The notes under the pieces: model-generated | Told to the model about the DNA's origin: nothing | The model's input: only the letters and a program-made list of their open reading frames with translations | Database searches by the model: none | Position numbers and translations under genes: made by a program | In this document: positions 23,182 to 32,062 of the stretch, piece after piece | Numbering within the stretch: the first letter of the stretch is position 1 | Layout of the letters: each line of letters starts with the position of its first letter | From: Fen-183 sp036504335 | GTDB taxonomy: Bacteria > Acidobacteriota > Thermoanaerobaculia > UBA5066 | Assembly: GCA_036504335.1 (NCBI GenBank) | Contig: DASXVJ010000035.1 | Coordinates: 152,018-216,017 of the forward strand | Reading direction: 5' to 3' | DNA: 64,000 nucleotides

Positions 23182-26100
23182 GCGTCGCCTGTTTCTTCAC
23201 CGGTCCGAGGTACTTGTCCAGCCAGTCGAGGCTCTCGCGAATGAAATCCTTCAGAGGCGGCACGTGGCCCGAGTCGTAGAGAAGGTGCTTCTTGTCCTTC
23301 TCGGGCGACCCGAGGAGCCGCAGGAGCGGCAGCTGGGACGAGTCGACCGGGAAGATGTTGTCGTACCGGCCGTTGATCATCAGGACGGGAACCCTCACGC
23401 GGCTCGCGAAGTTGAGCGCATCCACCTCCGGAAGCGGGCGCTGAAACTTGAACCCTCCCACGAGCAGGACGGCGGCCTTGAAGCGGTCCTCGACGGCGAG
23501 GAGGACCGGTCCGACCGCACCGCCCCAGCTGAATCCGAGATAGGCGAGCCTCTCGGGGTCCACGTCCTTCCGCGTCTGCAGGTAGTCGATCGAGCGCCCA
23601 AGGTCCTTCGACCACGCGAGGACGTGGTCCCTGTAGAACGCCGTGGGCTCGGGGGAGCTCGTTTTCAGGCCGTCGCGCCGCTGGAGCGTCCCCTTGTAGA
23701 CGGGGAACAGGACCGCGCGGCCGGCCTTCGGCAGGAAGTCGTAATACCTGTCAGCGCCCTGGAACTTGTCGGTGAAGACCACGTTCGAGCCCGGAAAGAG
23801 GACGACTGTCTGCCAGGGCGGCCGGGCGTTCCTCGGAAGAAAGAGATACGCGGTCACCCGTTCGTCGCCGTACGCGGCGTCGAAGCTCACGGTCTCCATC
23901 GTCCAGTCGTCCTTCGTCTCCGTCGCGTCGACGCGCGCGTTCAGGTCGCGCCTGTCGTACGCGTACAGGCCCTTGTAAGCGCGGAACGAGTCGTCCGACG
24001 CGGGCTTTTCCTTCGAGTAGTCGCGGAAGGCGCGCTCGATCCTGGCAGCCGCGGCGGGATTCTGGGTCGGCGGGATCCTGACGCAGCGAAAGCCGTAGTT
24101 CGGCCTGCGCTCCCAGGGTGACTGCGCGTCATCGTCGACGAACATGTAGACCGGCTCGCCGAAGCCCCCACCGAGGATGTATCTCTTCCCTCCGAGGTTC
24201 TCGTTCCAGCACCACTCCTTGACGTTGCCGGCCATGTCGAACGTGCCATGGCCGCCGAAAGCGCCCGCGCCCCCCGCGGGCAGCGTGCCCGCGCCCTGGA
24301 AGTTGCTGCCCGGCGCGACGAGGTAACTGAACGCCGTCTGCGCGGCCCAGTTCCAGTGGTAGATCGTGGGAAGGTTCTTTCCCGCGAACTCGGCATACGC
24401 CGCCGCCTCGTACCAGCTCACGCCGGCGACCGGGTGCTTCTCGAACCCCTTCGGAAAGCTGCCCACCTCCCACGTCGCGGGGCCGGGGCGGCCCGTCGTG
24501 TCGAGAAAGAGTGCGGCCGCCTCTTCCCACGGCAGCGTCCGCCCGCCCTTGACGAAGGGCTGCTTCCAGAACTCCCTTTTCTGGTAGCCGCCGGCGTCGA
24601 CGAACTTCCGGTATTCCTCGTTCGTCACCTCGTTCCGGTCGATCATGTAGTCGTCAAGCTGAAGTTCCGGAAGGTGATCCAGGCCGGGGATCGAGAGGCC
24701 TGTCTTTCCGCCCGGAACCGACACCGGCACCATGCCGGCCGGGACGCTCCCTTCCGAAACGAGCCGGTAAGTGGTTTCGGAAATTGTCGCCCTGCGGATG
24801 AACTCCAGCGCGGCGAAACCCGGCTTCGCGATCCGCCAGACGAATACGTCGACGGGCAGCCGGACCTTCTGGAGCGGAGTCCTCCCGACGCCTTCCCAGG
24901 CGCTCGAATCGGCCCGGTACGGCCGGATCGAGACGTCGGCGCCCGGAGGATCACCCAGGACCGAAATCTCCGCCGTCGCTCTCGTCCAGAGCTTCGCGAG
25001 GGTCGGATCCTTCGGGAGGATGGCGCGGGCCTCGCGAATCAACGCGGCCGCCTTCGTGAACTCCGCGGCGTCCACGAGGCGTGCGGCCTCGGGCGTGGCC
25101 TTTTCGAGGGCCCACCGCGCGCGCGAGGCGCGGTGCCAGAGCCAGCCGGCCATGGCGCAGGCCCCAACGAGCGCAATGGTGACGGCGATGCGAGCGTTCC
25201 GCGTGAGCCCTCCGGGCCGCGCCGGGTTCGCCTGAATCTCAAGGGCTTTGAGGTCCGCGTGAACGTCTTCCGCTCGCGCGTACCTCTTCGCGGGGTCCTT
25301 CTCGAGCAGCCTCCGGATGATCACCTTCAGCTTCTCGGGCGCCGGCGCGTCGCCGAAGTCACGCGGCTCGGCGTGCAGGATGGCGTCCGCCACGGCGACT
25401 GTCGTGCTCCCCTGAAACGGCAGGCGTCCCGTGACCATCTCGTAGAGCACGACGCCGAACGAGAAGAGGTCGCTCCGGACGTCGACGGTTTTCCCGAGGA
25501 GCTGCTCGGGCGACATGTACGAGAGCGTGCCCAGCGTCGTCCCCTCGCGCGTCAGCTCCGGACCGGCGCCGGCCGCGGACCCGCTCTCGAGGCGCTTCGC
25601 GAGGCCGAAGTCGAGGACCTTCACCTGGCCACGGGACGTCAGCATGATGTTCCCGCTCTTGACGTCGCGGTGGAGGATGCCCGCACGGTGCGCCTCGGCG
25701 AGCGCATCGGCGATCTGCACGCCGATCGCAATCGCCTCGCCCACGGGAAGCGGGCCCTTCGCGAGCGCGGCATGGAGCGTCTTTCCCTCGACCAGCTCCA
25801 TGACGAGGACGTGCCGCGCGGACGAGGACGGCGAGGAACCGGGGATCTCCTCGAATGAGTAGAGGGTGGCGATCCCCGGATGGTTCAGCGTGGCCAGAAG
25901 GTGCGCCTCCCGCTCGAACCGGAGCCTTCTCTCTTCACCTTCTAAGAAATCCTCCGGCAGTACCTTCAGCGCAACCGTCCGCCCGAGGCGCGAGTCCTTG
26001 GCCCGGTAGACCTCCCCGAATCCTCCCGCTCCGATCCGCTCGAGCACCTCGAAATGACCCAGGGTCCTCCCGCTGATCGACGACGAAGAGGGACGCGGGG

Positions 26101-26194
26101 CGCTCCCGGGCGGGACGGCAGCCGTCAGATCCCGGGAAGGATCGGAGCTCCCGCCGGCGCCTTGCCCTTTGGCCGGGCCATCCGATTCGGACAT
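23156..26194 (-). CDS. Ser/Thr kinase - PEGA-like - SUMF1 - alpha/beta-hydrolase fusion protein
   Basis: 1012 residues with four parts. Kinase 46-320: Lys77 in VALKV, catalytic HRDVKSGN with Asp177, DFG at 195-197. One membrane helix about 335-353. A PEGA-like beta domain about 408-470 (GADVSIRPY...GRTPLQKVRLP). A formylglycine-generating-enzyme-like SUMF1 domain 486-710 (IDRNEVTNEEYRKFVDAGGY, GFRCVRIP). A C-terminal hydrolase 770-1000 with Ser889 in GFSWGG, Asp945 and His977. Cytoplasmic kinase and extracytoplasmic SUMF1 plus hydrolase would face opposite sides of the membrane. The last 26 bases overlap the MoxR-like gene. TATGCT lies eight bases before the ATG. Confidence 0.9.
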   Translation of the reverse strand: MSESDGPAKGQGAGGSSDPSRDLTAAVPPGSAPRPSSSSISGRTLGHFEVLERIGAGGFGEVYRAKDSRLGRTVALKVLPEDFLEGEERRLRFEREAHLLATLNHPGIATLYSFEEIPGSSPSSSARHVLVMELVEGKTLHAALAKGPLPVGEAIAIGVQIADALAEAHRAGILHRDVKSGNIMLTSRGQVKVLDFGLAKRLESGSAAGAGPELTREGTTLGTLSYMSPEQLLGKTVDVRSDLFSFGVVLYEMVTGRLPFQGSTTVAVADAILHAEPRDFGDAPAPEKLKVIIRRLLEKDPAKRYARAEDVHADLKALEIQANPARPGGLTRNARIAVTIALVGACAMAGWLWHRASRARWALEKATPEAARLVDAAEFTKAAALIREARAILPKDPTLAKLWTRATAEISVLGDPPGADVSIRPYRADSSAWEGVGRTPLQKVRLPVDVFVWRIAKPGFAALEFIRRATISETTYRLVSEGSVPAGMVPVSVPGGKTGLSIPGLDHLPELQLDDYMIDRNEVTNEEYRKFVDAGGYQKREFWKQPFVKGGRTLPWEEAAALFLDTTGRPGPATWEVGSFPKGFEKHPVAGVSWYEAAAYAEFAGKNLPTIYHWNWAAQTAFSYLVAPGSNFQGAGTLPAGGAGAFGGHGTFDMAGNVKEWCWNENLGGKRYILGGGFGEPVYMFVDDDAQSPWERRPNYGFRCVRIPPTQNPAAAARIERAFRDYSKEKPASDDSFRAYKGLYAYDRRDLNARVDATETKDDWTMETVSFDAAYGDERVTAYLFLPRNARPPWQTVVLFPGSNVVFTDKFQGADRYYDFLPKAGRAVLFPVYKGTLQRRDGLKTSSPEPTAFYRDHVLAWSKDLGRSIDYLQTRKDVDPERLAYLGFSWGGAVGPVLLAVEDRFKAAVLLVGGFKFQRPLPEVDALNFASRVRVPVLMINGRYDNIFPVDSSQLPLLRLLGSPEKDKKHLLYDSGHVPPLKDFIRESLDWLDKYLGPVKKQATPSPGSASG
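25930..25951 (+). repeat. dispersed AT-rich motif, copy with a 22-base exact match at 45065
   Basis: Core TTCACCTTCTAAGAAATC inside the kinase coding region (opposite strand). The same 22 bases recur at 45065-45086 next to ybeY although the genes are unrelated. Confidence 0.6.
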
Positions 26195-26218
26195 CTCCGG
26201 AGAGCATAGACCCGGCGG

Positions 26219-26224
26219 TACACT
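26219..26224 (+). promoter_or_regulatory. -10 box (TACACT) of a leaderless gene
   Basis: Seven bases before ATG 26232; the divergent kinase has TATGCT at 26208-26203. Confidence 0.45.
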
Positions 26225-26231
26225 CGCCCCC

Positions 26232-27749
26232 ATGCCGATGAACAGACGCGACCTCCTCGGCGCGGCCGCCGCCACCGCTGCCGTGTCCTCCCTCCCCCGC
26301 TTTGCCTTTGGCGCCCAAGGCACCGACGACCGCGCGAAGGTCTACGCCGAGATCGACAAGCGCCACGGCGAGGCCGTCGCGCGCCTGCAGGACTGGGTGA
26401 GGAACCCGACGATCGCCGCCGAGGGCCGCGGCATCGAGACCGGCGTCGCCCAGATGATGTCGCTCGCCAAAGACGCGGGCTTCCAGACCGCCGTCAGGAT
26501 GCCGACGTCCGGCGTCCCCGGCGTCTTCGCGACGCTCGACGCGGGCGCGCCGAAGACGGTCGGCCTCTACTTCATGTACGACGTCAAGCAGGCCGACGCC
26601 GCCGAGTGGACGACCGGCAAGCCGTTCGACGCCTCCCTCGTCGACAAGCCCGGCTTCGGCAAGGTCCTCGTCGGCCGAGGCGCCGTGAACCAGAAGGGCC
26701 CCGAGGCCGCGTTCCTCGCCGCGCTCCACGCCTTCAAGGGCGCGGGCGTCAAGCTCCCGGTCAACCTCGTCCTCGTCGCCGAGGGCGAGGAGGAGATCGG
26801 CTCGCCGCACATCCCCGAGATCGTGCGCAAGCCCGAGGTCCTCGCGGCGCTCGGGAAGACGGTCGGCGTCTTCATGCCGGGCGCGGGCCAGGACCCCGAC
26901 GGCTCCGTGACCGTCTCCCTCGGTGCCAAGGGCGTCGTCGAGATGGAGCTGATCTCGAGCGGCGCGAAGTGGGGCCGAGGCCCGTCGAAGGACGTCCATT
27001 CCGCGAACCGCGCGCGCCTCGACAGCCCCGCGTTCCACCTCGTGCAGGCGCTCGCGACGCTCGTGAACGAAGGCGGCGACCCCGCGATCGACGGCCTCAC
27101 GACCGCCGCCAGGCCCCCGAACGCCGCGCAGAAGGCGCTGCTCGACGAGGCCGCGAAGCGCCTCGACGAGGCGACGGCGAAGAGGATGCTCGGCGCCACG
27201 CGCTGGATCCACGACGCGTCCTGGCGCGAGTCGCTCGAGCGGCTCTGCTTCTCGCCGACCGTGAACATCGAGGGTCTCGTCGGCGGCTACACGGGCCCCG
27301 GTGGCAAGACGATGCTCCCGAACAAGGCCGTCGCGAAGCTCGACCTGCGCCTCGTCCCCGACATGACCTTCGACGGCGCCGTCGCGGCCGTGAAGGCGCA
27401 CCTCGCCAAGAGGGGCTTCGGCGACATCGAGGTGAAGGTCTCGGGTGGCTACGACCCGACGGACACCCCTGCCGACACGCCGCTCATCCGCGCTCAGCTC
27501 TCGACATACAAGAAGGCCGGCCTCGACCCGCTCCTCGTCGTGCGCAACGCGGGCTCGTACCCCGGCTACGTCTTCACGGGCCCGCCGCTCAAGCTCGCCT
27601 CCGGCCACCACGGCCTCGGCCACGGCAGCGGCGCGCACGCGCCGGACGAGTACTTCGTGATCGAGTCGACGAACCCGAAGGTCTCGGGCTTCGACGGCGC
27701 GGCGCGCTCGTACGTCGACTACCTCTACGAGCTGGCCCAGGTCCGCTGA
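26232..27749 (+). CDS. Tat-exported M20 family peptidase-like protein
   Basis: 505 residues. Twin-arginine signal (NRRDLLGAAAATAAVSSLPR). The M20 fold is clear: YFMYDVKQADAAEWTTGKPF, GRGAVNQKGPEAAF, AEGEEEIGSPHIPE, DVHSANRAR and the final HGLGHGSGAHAPDEY. Compared with the usual GHYDVQP and GRGATDDKG blocks, the first metal-ligand His is Met and the Asp of DDKG is Asn, so the metal site is altered. Either a specialised subfamily or a non-hydrolytic homologue. Convergent overlap of 25 bases with the next gene. Confidence 0.88.
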   Translation: MPMNRRDLLGAAAATAAVSSLPRFAFGAQGTDDRAKVYAEIDKRHGEAVARLQDWVRNPTIAAEGRGIETGVAQMMSLAKDAGFQTAVRMPTSGVPGVFATLDAGAPKTVGLYFMYDVKQADAAEWTTGKPFDASLVDKPGFGKVLVGRGAVNQKGPEAAFLAALHAFKGAGVKLPVNLVLVAEGEEEIGSPHIPEIVRKPEVLAALGKTVGVFMPGAGQDPDGSVTVSLGAKGVVEMELISSGAKWGRGPSKDVHSANRARLDSPAFHLVQALATLVNEGGDPAIDGLTTAARPPNAAQKALLDEAAKRLDEATAKRMLGATRWIHDASWRESLERLCFSPTVNIEGLVGGYTGPGGKTMLPNKAVAKLDLRLVPDMTFDGAVAAVKAHLAKRGFGDIEVKVSGGYDPTDTPADTPLIRAQLSTYKKAGLDPLLVVRNAGSYPGYVFTGPPLKLASGHHGLGHGSGAHAPDEYFVIESTNPKVSGFDGAARSYVDYLYELAQVR

Positions 27750-29134
27750 GCCGGGGCCGACCCCGGGTCGAGGGCGAGCGCGAGGAGCGCGAAGAGCGGC
27801 AGCCCCATCTGGATGAGGAACCGGTCCCACGTCGTCCGGGCGAGCTCACCGGCCGGCCACACGGAAAGGGCGTACGCCGCCGCGTAGAACGCGAGCGCGC
27901 CCGCGAGCGCGACGGCGAGCGGGACCGTCGCGAGCCGGCCGAGCCGCCGCGCGCCGAGGACGAGGCCGAGCGGCACGAGGAGCCACGTGAATCCCCACTC
28001 CCTGCGGTCCGCCATCGCCTGAATGCACGCGCGCGACGCCTGCGGAAGGCGCGCGGCGGCTCCCTTCGCGAGGGCCGCGATGCCGAACGCCGCGACCTGG
28101 CCCTCGTCGTAACGCGCGGGGATCCCCGAGCGCCACGAGACGAGGAGAAGCGTCGCCCCTGCGGCGAGACCCGCCGCTGCGAGAAGCGGAACGCGGAACG
28201 CGGCGAGCCGCCGTCCCGCGACGGCCCACGCGAGCGCGGCGGCAAGCGCGACGGCCGCGAGTGGCAGGCCTTCACTCTTCGTCAGGACGGCCGCTCCCAG
28301 CAGGAGACCCGAGGCCAGGCCCTCGCCGAGACCCGCCCCTTCGGAGGTCAGGAGAAGCAGTCCGCCTCCCCAGAAACACGCCAGCGGAAGGTCGCTGTAC
28401 GTTCCCGCCGCCCCGCCGTGCAGCGAGAACGCGAGGTACGGCGCGCACGCCGCGGCGAGCGCGGCTGCACCTGCCGCGAGGCGGCCGGCGCGCGCGGAGG
28501 CCGCGTCGAAGAGGACGAGCAGGAACGCCGGCCAGAAGAGCGCGTACAGCGGACGGACGAAGCGGTCGTCCCATGGCGCGTCGACGATTTCCTGCGCGGC
28601 CGTTTGCAGGACCGGCATCAGGACCGGGTAGCGCGGATGGATGACCCACGCCGAGGCCTCGCGCAGGGCGGGCGCGTCCACCGTCCGCGCGCCCCGGATG
28701 AAGCGCGCCTGCGCAACCCACGTCATCTTGCCGTCCCAGTCGGAAACGGGCACAGCGAGGCCGTTCGCGACGAGGCTCGCCGTGACGAAGATGCCGAATA
28801 CGAAGAGAAGAGAGAGAAGAATTCCTTCGAATGGCTTAAGAGGCGCTCTGTCTGACCGCTTGGGCGTGGCAGACGAGAGGCGGCGGAAGAGCGCCGCGGC
28901 TGCGGGGAGGAGAAGGATCGGCAGGAGGACGCCGCGGCGGAGCGGAAGGTGCAGGACATGCGAGGCGGCGTAGGCGGCGCCGCCCAGCCACGCGCAGCCG
29001 AGGAGCCAGGCCCAGCCGAGCCTTCCGAGGAACGGGCGCGCGCGCAGGAGCGGGATGAGATCGGTCAGCGCGAGACCGCTCGCCGCGACGATCGCCACGG
29101 CGGCGAGGCTGGCCGCGGCGGGTGCGCCGCTCAC
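27725..29134 (-). CDS. GT-C type membrane glycosyltransferase-like protein (cassette copy A)
   Basis: 469 residues with about eleven to twelve membrane segments. The first large loop holds VPVSDWDGKMTWVAQARF and HPRYPVLMPVLQTAAQE, an acidic loop like that of polyprenol-phosphate-sugar dependent GT-C enzymes. It is a clear homologue of the protein encoded at 34866 (shared MTW.AxAxFxRxARTVDAP, KYPxLLPxLQ). Its GTG overlaps the stop of the upstream partner (GTGA). Likely transfers sugar to an extracytoplasmic glycan or protein. Confidence 0.75.
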   Translation of the reverse strand: MSGAPAAASLAAVAIVAASGLALTDLIPLLRARPFLGRLGWAWLLGCAWLGGAAYAASHVLHLPLRRGVLLPILLLPAAAALFRRLSSATPKRSDRAPLKPFEGILLSLLFVFGIFVTASLVANGLAVPVSDWDGKMTWVAQARFIRGARTVDAPALREASAWVIHPRYPVLMPVLQTAAQEIVDAPWDDRFVRPLYALFWPAFLLVLFDAASARAGRLAAGAAALAAACAPYLAFSLHGGAAGTYSDLPLACFWGGGLLLLTSEGAGLGEGLASGLLLGAAVLTKSEGLPLAAVALAAALAWAVAGRRLAAFRVPLLAAAGLAAGATLLLVSWRSGIPARYDEGQVAAFGIAALAKGAAARLPQASRACIQAMADRREWGFTWLLVPLGLVLGARRLGRLATVPLAVALAGALAFYAAAYALSVWPAGELARTTWDRFLIQMGLPLFALLALALDPGSAPAQRTWASS

Positions 29135-29922
29135 TTCGCCACCGTGAACGTCCACGGCCCGACGCGGCGGTGCCGGCCGCCGTCGACGACGAGAGCCGCC
29201 GCCACGCAGTGCCGGCCCGGAGCAAGCGCGCCCGCGTCGAACGCCGTGCGCCAGCCCGCGCGGCTGCAGTCGCCTATGCCGGGGACAGCCGCCTGCACGT
29301 CCGGACGCGGGAAACGCTCGATGCGCGCGGCGTCCACCTCGTCGCCGTCCAGCCACACGCGGATGGCCGCGCAGGGACCCCTCCCCTTCTCCTGACACCA
29401 GCCCGTCACGACGACGCGCCCCGCGACCGTCGCGTCCTCGGCGGGCGCGTCGATCCAGCCCGGGACGTCCACCTGCGGGCCCGAGAGGCCGGACCACAGC
29501 GACTTGAGGAGCGTGCGCGTCTCCGCGATCCGGACGCTGCCGTCGGCCTCGATCACGACGGCGTTTTCGGGAACGCTCTTCGGCGGGCGCTCGAAGAACC
29601 ACGCCCCGCACGTCTCCGGTCGCAAAGCCACCGGGACGCGCGGCGCGAGATCGCACCGCACCCAGTTCTGGTCGGGCCGCCCCTTGCCGCCGTTCGCGAT
29701 CGCGTACGACCCGCCCTCGGGAACGAGAGCCCGCACCTCGTCGAGCACGTTCGCGTACGCGTCCCCGCGCAGCTCCCGGCGCGCGGCGTCCTCTCCGCGC
29801 GCGAGCCCCTTCGGGCTCTCCGCGAGCCACTCCCGGGCCGTCCGCACCTGCGCGGGCGCCGTCGCCAGCGCGAGGGCGGCGACGAGGGCCGCGGGCGCGG
29901 CGGCGAGAACACGCCGCGTCAC
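29131..29922 (-). CDS. secreted or anchored partner of the glycosyltransferase, with beta-sandwich module (copy A)
   Basis: 263 residues. Hydrophobic N-terminus (RRVLAAAPAALVAALALATA), then a region homologous to the protein encoded at 34435 (ANVLDEVRALVPEGGSYAI, WVRCDLAP), then a C-terminal beta-sandwich: GWIDAPAEDATVAGRVVVTG ... RFPRPDVQAAVPGIGDCSRA. The same module ends the two large membrane proteins encoded at 29919 and 32063. It sits in the middle of a three-gene operon with GTGA overlaps on both sides. Role unknown; position suggests assisting glycan transfer. Confidence 0.7.
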   Translation of the reverse strand: MTRRVLAAAPAALVAALALATAPAQVRTAREWLAESPKGLARGEDAARRELRGDAYANVLDEVRALVPEGGSYAIANGGKGRPDQNWVRCDLAPRVPVALRPETCGAWFFERPPKSVPENAVVIEADGSVRIAETRTLLKSLWSGLSGPQVDVPGWIDAPAEDATVAGRVVVTGWCQEKGRGPCAAIRVWLDGDEVDAARIERFPRPDVQAAVPGIGDCSRAGWRTAFDAGALAPGRHCVAAALVVDGGRHRRVGPWTFTVAK

Positions 29923-32012
29923 TTCGCCCCGTCCGGCGCCACGATCTCGATCTCGCGCGGCGGGTAGACGCGGCGCCGGTCGCCCGCCTGAAACGTGACC
30001 GTCAGGACGTGCCGGCCCGGCCCGACGTGCGGCGCGAGAACGGCCTCCCAGCCGGCCTCCCGCGCGTCGCCGATCGCCGGGATGACCGCCGCGACGTCGG
30101 GCCGCGGCGCCCGGGTGACCGCCGCTTCCACGATGCGCAGCCCGTCGAGCCGGAACTCCACGGGGTCCACGCGCCCGCCGCCCCGTTCCTGACACCAGCC
30201 GCGGGCGTGGAACGGCAGCGCCACCCGGGCCCCCTCCGCCGGCTCGTCGAGCCCGGCCGGGATCGCGTCGTCGACACGGAACGCCGGGCGCTCCACGTCG
30301 TGAGCCGCGATCCGGAACCCGTCGAGGATCGCGCGACCATTGAGAGACGAGACGGCGAACAGCTCCTCCGCGGCGTCCGGCGTCGCAGAGAACGAGAACC
30401 GCTCGTCGCGCCCGGCGACGAGCGCCGCGTGGCGGCGGCCCGCCGGACTTCGAATTTCGATCTCCGCACCCTCGCCCTCCGCCGTCGCGGTGAACGCCAC
30501 CTCCGCGGGCGTCGCCGCGCGGACGGAGAGCGCCGATCCCGGCGGCAGCTCGACCCTCCCGTGCAACTGCCAGCCGGGCCGCGACACGGCCGGCGCAAAG
30601 ACGCCTGCTCCCGCCTTCCCCTCGAAGATCTCGACGAGCAGGTACCGGCCGCGCGAGATGTGGACGAGGCGAGGGTCGTCGAACGTGAAGACGCGCTGCG
30701 GCACGACGCCGAACGGGCGGTCGTCGGCGCCGACGAGGACTCCTCCCGGCGTGATCCGCAGCGGAACGAGCTCGTCGACGACATGGGCCCGGTAGGCGAA
30801 GTACTCGTCGGCATGCGCGCGCAGCGGCTCGGTCACGTAGACGTCGCCCGGCGCGACGCCCGCGGCGCGGACGGCCTCCATCGCCGCAACGGACGGGCTC
30901 GGCTTCGACGCGACCTCGGCGACCGCGGGCGCCCCGAACGCGGCGAACGCGGCGAGGACGAGCACGCCCGCCGCGGGCGCGGCGATCCGGCCGAATCGGG
31001 CCCGTTCCATTCTCTCGAGCGCGAACGCGGCGAGCGCGCAGGGCGCCGCCCAGAACGCGAGGACGTACCGCGGCGCCGACTCGACCGACAGGACGCCGAG
31101 GGTGAGGAGCGTGACCGGGACGAAGACGAGGAAGATCATCCCCGCCTTCTTCCGCTCGAGCGCGGCACCCGCGAGTCCGAGCAGCAGGAACGTCCCGGCG
31201 AGCTTCCCGTGTCCGACCGGGTCCAGCCACCAGCGCTTCCAGAAGGGCGCCTGCATCACGTCGCGCACCTTCGGGCTGTCGAACTGCGTCACGTACTTCA
31301 TCTGCTCGTCGAGGCGGTTCTTCCACACGCCGAATCCGCCCGAGCCGCGGAAGACCGGGATCCAGATCGCCGCGGAGAGAAGGACGCCCGCGGCCGCGGC
31401 GAGGACGAGAGGCTTCACGCTTCGCTCGCGCCGGAAGACGAGAACGGCTGCGACGCCCGCGGCGGGCAGGAGCGCGAGGCCGACCTGCGGGCGGACGCCC
31501 GCCGCGAGCGCCGTGAACGCCGCGGCCCAGACGAGGGCGTGGCGGCCCTTCCCCGAGATCGCGCGGACGAGGAACACCGCGGCGAAGAGGCCCGCGGCGG
31601 CGCCCGGGCCGTCCGACAGCGGCCGCACCCCGTGCAGCCACACCGACGGCGTGAGCGCATAGAGGAGCGCGCCGACGAGCGCCCAGGCGCGACGCGAGCC
31701 GAGCTCGCGGAGGAGCAGGTACAGCGCGAGAACCGAGAGGTACCCGCCGATCGCGCCCGCGAGCGCCGTCGCGCGGAACGGCGGGACGCCCAGCGACCGG
31801 ATCCCCTGCCCGAGCCGGATGAAGACCGGGTAGCCCGGCGCGTGCGGGTGGTTGACGCGGACGTCGAGGCCGTCGCGCACGCCCTCCGTGAAGAGAACCT
31901 CGTCCCACTCCCACGGGTCGGGCGCGAGCGTCGCGAGGCGCAGGAGCGCGAGGACGGCGAACGCGGCGACGACGAGGATCCGCTCGCGGCGGGACGCGGG
32001 GCTCACGGTCAT
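29919..32012 (-). CDS. large GT-C (PMT/GT39-like) glycosyltransferase with C-terminal beta-sandwich
   Basis: 697 residues. About ten membrane segments in the first 360; the first periplasmic loop has WEWDEVLFTEGV and NHPHAPGYPVFIRLGQ, matching the acidic catalytic loop of dolichyl/polyprenyl-phosphate-mannose type enzymes. The C-terminal 330 residues are extracytoplasmic and end in the module GLDEPAEGARVALPFHARGW ... APRPDVAAVIPAIGDAREAG shared with neighbours. First gene of the minus-strand operon, divergent from the gene at 32063. TATGCT lies 12 bases before the ATG. Confidence 0.82.
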   Translation of the reverse strand: MTVSPASRRERILVVAAFAVLALLRLATLAPDPWEWDEVLFTEGVRDGLDVRVNHPHAPGYPVFIRLGQGIRSLGVPPFRATALAGAIGGYLSVLALYLLLRELGSRRAWALVGALLYALTPSVWLHGVRPLSDGPGAAAGLFAAVFLVRAISGKGRHALVWAAAFTALAAGVRPQVGLALLPAAGVAAVLVFRRERSVKPLVLAAAAGVLLSAAIWIPVFRGSGGFGVWKNRLDEQMKYVTQFDSPKVRDVMQAPFWKRWWLDPVGHGKLAGTFLLLGLAGAALERKKAGMIFLVFVPVTLLTLGVLSVESAPRYVLAFWAAPCALAAFALERMERARFGRIAAPAAGVLVLAAFAAFGAPAVAEVASKPSPSVAAMEAVRAAGVAPGDVYVTEPLRAHADEYFAYRAHVVDELVPLRITPGGVLVGADDRPFGVVPQRVFTFDDPRLVHISRGRYLLVEIFEGKAGAGVFAPAVSRPGWQLHGRVELPPGSALSVRAATPAEVAFTATAEGEGAEIEIRSPAGRRHAALVAGRDERFSFSATPDAAEELFAVSSLNGRAILDGFRIAAHDVERPAFRVDDAIPAGLDEPAEGARVALPFHARGWCQERGGGRVDPVEFRLDGLRIVEAAVTRAPRPDVAAVIPAIGDAREAGWEAVLAPHVGPGRHVLTVTFQAGDRRRVYPPREIEIVAPDGAK

Positions 32013-32050
32013 GAGGACCCCGAGAGCATACGCATTCGGCCTCCCGCCGA

Positions 32051-32056
32051 TATCAT
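32051..32056 (+). promoter_or_regulatory. -10 box (TATCAT) of a leaderless gene
   Basis: Six bases before GTG 32063, in the 50-base gap between divergent glycosyltransferase operons. Confidence 0.45.
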
Positions 32057-32062
32057 CCGTCC

